Shown piece after piece: positions 1 through 6,200 of a stretch of DNA of 64,000 bases. The position numbers and the translations under genes were made by a program. The stretch lies in NCBI RefSeq assembly GCF_031085175.1, contig NZ_JAVHUY010000016.1, positions 124,001 to 188,000 on the forward strand, read 5' to 3'. How positions within the stretch are numbered: the first letter of the stretch is position 1; every line of letters starts with the position of its first letter. Source of the stretch: Phytohabitans maris. GTDB lineage: Bacteria > Actinomycetota > Actinomycetes > Mycobacteriales > Micromonosporaceae. The notes under the pieces were generated by a model that saw only the letters and a list, made by a program, of their open reading frames with translations, was not told the DNA's origin and searched no databases.

Positions 1-26
1 CACCAAGATCAACCAGACAAACGTCT

Positions 27-118
27 AGTGCGGTGGCCACTGACCTTTGCCGGCTTACCCGGTGAACGTCGGTGGCCACCGCACTGGTCGGTGGCCGCCG
101 CGCTCGGCACCACCGACC
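27..118. promoter_or_regulatory. Two hairpins upstream of the giant toxin gene
   Basis: A 14-bp perfect inverted repeat (AGTGCGGTGGCCAC at 27-40, its complement at 72-85) is followed at once by a second stem (GGTCGGTGG at 86-94 with CCACCGACC at 110-118). They lie about 140 bp before the proposed GTG start of the toxin gene. They could be a terminator for a gene left of the window, a 5' leader structure, or an operator. I see no gene in positions 1-256. Confidence 0.5.
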
Positions 119-256
119 GGCCCGGGCGTACTCCGGGCGCGCGTGCCGGCGTGACGGTGGAGGGGGCGGGGCGAGTGGACTGGGACCGCCGCTACCCGGC
201 CCGTGGCGTCGAGCGCCCGTACCGGGTGGGCTGAGCCGGCCGGGGGGAGGGGCCAG

Positions 257-3200
257 GTGAGCGGTAACGTCGCGGAAGACGCCGCCGATGCCGCCCTGGA
301 GTCGGTGCGGCAGTGCTTCATCCAGATCAACGAGTGGATCCCGGTCCTCGGCGACTTCCTCGAAATGATCGCGCAGTGGCCGGAAGCCCGCCACGACCGC
401 CTCTTCGACCTCGCCGACTCGTACCAGTCAGCCGCCGAGCTCTACGCCTCGCACCTGGAGGAGATCCGCGACTACATCCGCGACCTCTCGGTGTGGCAGG
501 GCGACGGTGCCGCCCAGGCCGTCCAGCAGAGCATCCAGGGCTACCTGGACGAGACCGCGAGCCTGGGCGAGGCGCTCGGCTCGATGCAGCAACTCGTACA
601 CGGCAAGGCGCTCGAGATCGAGAGCATGAAGTGGATGGCCGTCATCACGCTCGTGATGATGGTGATCGCGCTGATCCAGGCGATCATCACGATCTGGACC
701 GGCATCGGCGCCGCCGCGGGTGCGGCCGCGATCGCGGCCGGCCGCGCGACCATCTACACCATCGCCCGGGAGCTGCTGCGCAAGCTGTGGCAGGAGACCG
801 TCAAGGCGGGCATCCGGCGTTTCGTCCAGAGTGGAGTCCGCGGCGTCGGAGCGGCGGCGCTGCGCGGCGGCCTCGCGTACGCCGGCTTCATGGGCGCAAT
901 GAAGGGCGGGATCATGCTGATCCAGGCCCTGGAGGGACACGACCCGTTCACCGAGGGCTGGGCCGGCCGGTTCGGCATGGAGCTCGTCGACAGCTTCATC
1001 GCGGGCTCGATCGGCGGCCCGCTGATGTTCGGCATCCACAGCCGGGTCACCGAGGCCGCGGCGTTCGGCCTCGGCCAGGTCGGCGACAACTTCCTCCAGA
1101 TCGGCCGGGACCGGCTGATCGACCAGCTGGGCCTGACCGACTGGGCCCAGCGCAACGGCGTCTACAGTGGAATGACCCTGGACGACGTCTGGGACTCGGT
1201 CACCCCGGCCGCGCTCCTCGGCGAGATCCTGAGCGAGCCAGGCGGGCGCCACCGGCCGAACGTGGTGACGCCGGCGCTCCACCAGGGCGTGGGCAACCTC
1301 TTCGGCGGCAACCAGGCTGATCTGGCCGGCCAGACGGGATTGCCGAGCCCGACTGGTCTGGCGGGGCAGACGGGCTCTCAGGGCTCGTCTTCGAGTTCGT
1401 CTTCCGGCGCTTCGTCTGGTTCCTCTTCCAGTCCTTCGTCCGGTTCTTCGTCTTCTTCGTCCGGTTCTTCGTCCGGCTCTGGGCGGGGTGGGTCTTCTTC
1501 TTCGTCCTCTGGTGGGTCTTCCTCGTCGGGTGGGCAGCGCTCGGGCGGCTCGTCGTCAACGAACGCGGAGGGGACTCCCCAGACCGGCACGCAGGTGCCG
1601 GCGACTCCCGACCCGGCGTCCCCTGGTGATGGGGCGTCCGCAACCCCGGACGGTGGGACGCCGGCTCCGCCGGATGCCGGCACGCCTTCCCCGCCGGATG
1701 GTGGGGCTCCGCCCTCTCCGGACGGCGGGACGTCATCCCCGGACAATGGGACGCGCTCTCCGGACAGCGGGACGCCCGCGAGGCTGGATGGTGGTTCGCC
1801 TGCCTTGCCGGATGGTGGCACGCCGGCGTCGCGTGACGCCGGCGCGCCTTCCTCGGCGGACGGCGGGAGGAGGGCGACGCCGGACGCCGGGACGCCTGAC
1901 GCTGGACGTACCGTCACGCCCGGCGGTGGGACGCCGGCGCCGACCACGGGGGACGGCACGACGCAGACCGCGAGCGGCGAGGGTGGGCAGTCGTCCGCCA
2001 CCCCCACCCCGGCGGCCGACAGCTCCATGGCCTCAGACGGCTCCACGCCAGACAGCTCCACTTCGGACGGTGCCGAGCCCGATGGCACGGCTCCGCCCGA
2101 TGGCGGCCGTGACGGCACGGCCGTCACTCCGCCCGACACCTCCTCGATCGGGCGCTCGGACGGCGCGCTGGGTCGCTCGGACGGCGCGCAGGGCCGCGCC
2201 GATGGTGCCCAGAGTCGGTCCGATGCTGCCCAGAGTCGCTCCGACGGCGCGGGCCGCCCGGACGACGGGCAACCCGCCGGCGACGGTGCGGGGGAAGAGC
2301 CCAAGTGGTACCACTGGCGCAAGCGGATCGAGCAGCAGGTTACCGCCGACTACGCGCGGGGCGTGGGTGAGATGCTCGGCCCGCCTGTGGATACGAACGG
2401 CCCCGACGGCCAAGCCCCGCTGCTGACGCCCGACATGGTGCGGCACGCGCTGGCCACCGACCCGGACAGCCTCGACGACTACGGCAAGCGGCTGCAAGGG
2501 TTCCTGGCGCAAAACTTCACGAACGTCGACAGCAGCGGCAACCGCGTCCCGATGAGCCGGGCCGACATCGCCACGCGGCTCGGCGAACTGCGCGCGGGCA
2601 CGATGACCCCGCCGCTCACCCCGACCCCCGGTTCGCCGCCGCCCGGGTCCGCGCCGCGCTCGCCCACACCGGGCACTCCGACGCCAGGCTCGCCGGTGCC
2701 CGCGTCCCCAGAGCCGACGCCCGCCTCGCCGCCCGCCTCGCCGCATGCCTCCCCGGAGCCGACGCCCGCCGGGGTCGGACCGCGGACGCCTTCGGGGGCG
2801 CGGGCGCCGGAATCCACGCCGGCACCCCCCAGCCCGGACGCCCCCACACCGGTCGACCCGAAGCTGGTCCCGGCCGACCCGACCGTGCCGGAGAAGGACA
2901 AGCTCGATGAGCGAACGCTTCACCTACTACGTTCTCTACCGCCGGGACCGGACCACACCGGTGGGCCTGCTGGCGGAGGGACAGACGGTCCCGGCTCTGC
3001 CCAACCGGGTGGTGGGGTGGGACTACCAGGACGAGACCTGGACGGAGGCGGAGGCCTCCCTGGGCGCGATCCAGATCAACCCGGACTACGAGGACCGGCT
3101 CCGGGCAGTCGAACGGGCGACGGCGGAGCGGACCGCCCGGCAGGTCCTGGGAGCGGAGCTGCCGACCGAGGAGGAGCTGCAGGCGATCGGGGACCGGGCG

Positions 3201-6200
3201 GAGGAGGAGTACACCCGGAAGTGGGGTCCGGCGGGCAGCTAGGCCCGCTGGCCGACCCCGGCGCGCTGGCGCCGGGCGTCCCGCCGCTCGACACGACGCG
3301 CACCACCGGCCCGGACCACCTCGCGCCGATCGAGGATCCGCGGTACCAGGCCGACCTCGCGCAGTCCCTGGACACCGGCGCCGGCTACCAGGTGGGCGCC
3401 GACCCGTCCACCCACCCGTACGGCCGGCTGGTCAACGACGGCGGACCGACGATGCCGGGCCGGGGCAACAACTGCCTCGACACCTCGCTGGCCGCCCTCT
3501 CCAGCTTCTACGGCGACCCGCAGGTCTCCGCGCCGCGCTGGCCGGACGGCTCGACCGACCTCCGCGGCGAGTCGAACGGGATCGGCCGCGCGGTCAACTG
3601 GCTCGGCGGCACCTGGAACGGCCCGTCCAGCCCGCTGCCCGGCGACCCGACCGCCCGGGCCACGGCGGTGGCTGGCCAGTACGCCGATCTGCATGCCCAG
3701 ATCGCGGCGGCCGGCCCGGGCTCCTCGGCCCTGGTCGTCGTGGACTGGCTCGACTTCGACCAGGCGACCGGCCAGGTCCGCACCGACGCGAACGGCGACG
3801 TCGCCGCCTCGCCCTCGTCCCACGCGTTCGTCGTCGTCTACCCGCGGGGCGCGAGCGGGCCGGTCTGGTGGGACCCGCAGCACGGCCAGACCTGGACGTC
3901 ACCGCCGACGCACTACATGGCCGACACGCACACGCTGTGGTCGATGCGCGGCGACGGCCTGGCCGCACCGCCGGCGCCGGCCACGCCGGCCACGACCACC
4001 ACCCCGCCGTCACCGCCCGCGACCACCACCAACACCGAGGGAACGCCCGATGACGCAACAGGAACCGGAGATCACGGAGGACGAGGCCCGGGAACTGATC
4101 ACCCGGCTGATCGGGGCGGGCCGGGAGGTGACCCTGTACCGGTTCGAGAGCGGCTGGCTGGCGAGAGCGGTCCTGACGGACGAGGAGCGCGGCCGGGGGA
4201 TGCAGGTGGGTCAGGGGAGCTACATCATCGACCTGAACGGGACGGTGACGGCCCAGTCCAGCCTGTCGACCCGGATCCTGACGGCGCAGTACAGCGAGGC
4301 GAGGCGGGAGGGGCGGCTGACCGGCCGGCAGATCTGGCCCGAGCCGACGACGCCCCCGCGGTAGTCCCCGACACGCACTCGGTCGAGCAGGCGTACCTCG
4401 ACGCGCTCGACCCCGCCGAGACGGCCGCCCTGCGGGACGCCCTCGCCGCCGCCGAGCCGGTGGCCGCGCGGATGCGCGCCGACCTCACCGAGGTGGCGGA
4501 CGCGCTGCGCCGCGACTTCGACACCGTCGACGTCGAGGTCATGGGCGACGGCACGTACGACGTCAAGGAGCTGCCGTCACTGGCGCGCAGGTGCGTCATC
4601 GAGGGCGACATCGCCGGCGTCGACACGTTCCTGGACCAGGCCAACGACCTGGCGCGGTTTTCGCTGCGAGCCCCGGACGGCCCCGCCTACGACGACGTCG
4701 TGCGGGCGGCGCTGGACCGGTTGCGGCAGGCGCCGTACCACTATCGGTACGACCCCGCCGACGACAAGAGCTTCTGGCGGCCGGGCAACCGGTTCTACGG
4801 CCGCGAGGTCACGCTGTACACGCCGGACGGGCACCCGATCGAGGTGCGGTTCCCCACGCAGGCGTCCTGGGACGCGGGGAAGCTGACCGACGGCGCGTAC
4901 GAGAAGGTGCGGCTGGACGGGCCCGACCCGGTCACCGACGAGGGCTACCCGTCGCACGAACGGGTGCGCGCGTTCCTGGAGACGCTGAAGGTCAACCGGG
5001 ACGCCGGGCTGGCCGGCCGGCTCCCCGGCGGGACGGATCCGACCTCGGCCAAGGACACGAGCTTCGCGAAATGGACATCGTCCAGGCGGGAGCTCTGGGC
5101 CGACTACCGGTCCTGGCTCGCCGACCGGGGTCGGACGTTCGCGGACGAGGTACGGGCGTACGGGCTCGGTCCGGAAGACTTCCCGGCCGACCCGCGCCTG
5201 GTGCAGGAAGGCAAGATCGATGACCGCATCGTTCACGTACTACGCGCTGTACCGCCGGGCGGACCGGGTGGAACCACCGGTGGGCCTGCTGGCGGAGGGG
5301 CGGTCGGCGCCGGACCGGCCGCTCGTGGTCATGGGTTGGAGCCACCGCCACAAGACCTGGATGCCGGCGTCGGCCTCGCTGAACTGGGTCACGGCGAGCC
5401 CGGACTGGATCGACCGGTTCGAGATCGTGGACCGGGCGGCGGCGGAGCGGACGGCCCGGGAGAGCCTGGGAGCGGAGCTGCCGACCGAGGAGGAGCTGCA
5501 GGCGATCGGCGAGGGCCCGTCGGTGACGTTCCAGCGGCCGACCCAGCGGCCCTAGGCCCGCGGGATCCCGCCGGGCTGGCGCCGGGTGTGCCGCCGCTGG
5601 ACACCACCCGCCTGGTCGGCCCGACCAACCTGGCACCGATCGAGAGCCCGCGGTACCAGGCCGATCTCCAGCGGGTGCTGGACACCGGCTGGGGGTACGC
5701 GACGCTCGCCGACCCGTCCACCCATCCGTACGGCCAGCTGGTCAACGACGGCGGTCCCACGGTCCCCGGCCGGTCCAACAACTGCCTCGACGGCTCGCTG
5801 GCGGCCCTTTCCACCTTCTACGGCGAGCCCCAGGTCGCCGCGCCGCGCTGGGCGGACGTCAACCCCGACGGCAGCCCGGACCACCGTTCCGGCGAGGCCG
5901 ACGGCCTGCGGCGCGCGCAGGCGTGGCTCGGCGACACCTGGACCGGACCACCGGCCGGCATGCCCGGCGACCCCATCGGGCGTGCGGCCGCAGTGGCCGG
6001 CCAGTACGCCGACCTGCACGCCCAGATCGCGGCGGCCGGCCCCGGCGCCTCCGCGCTCGTCGTCGCCGACTGGCTCTCCGTCGACCCTGCGACCGGCCAG
6101 CCCCGCATCGACGCCAACGGCCATGTCGTGCGCGAGGACGCGCACGCCTTCGTCATCGTGTACCCGCGGGGCGCGAGCGGCCCGGTCTGGTGGGACCCGC

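Noticed and set aside
313-1320. 335-aa plus-strand frame inside the toxin N-terminus
   Set aside because: Arg/Pro-rich product without third-position GC bias. The overlapping toxin frame carries the WXG-like and membrane features.
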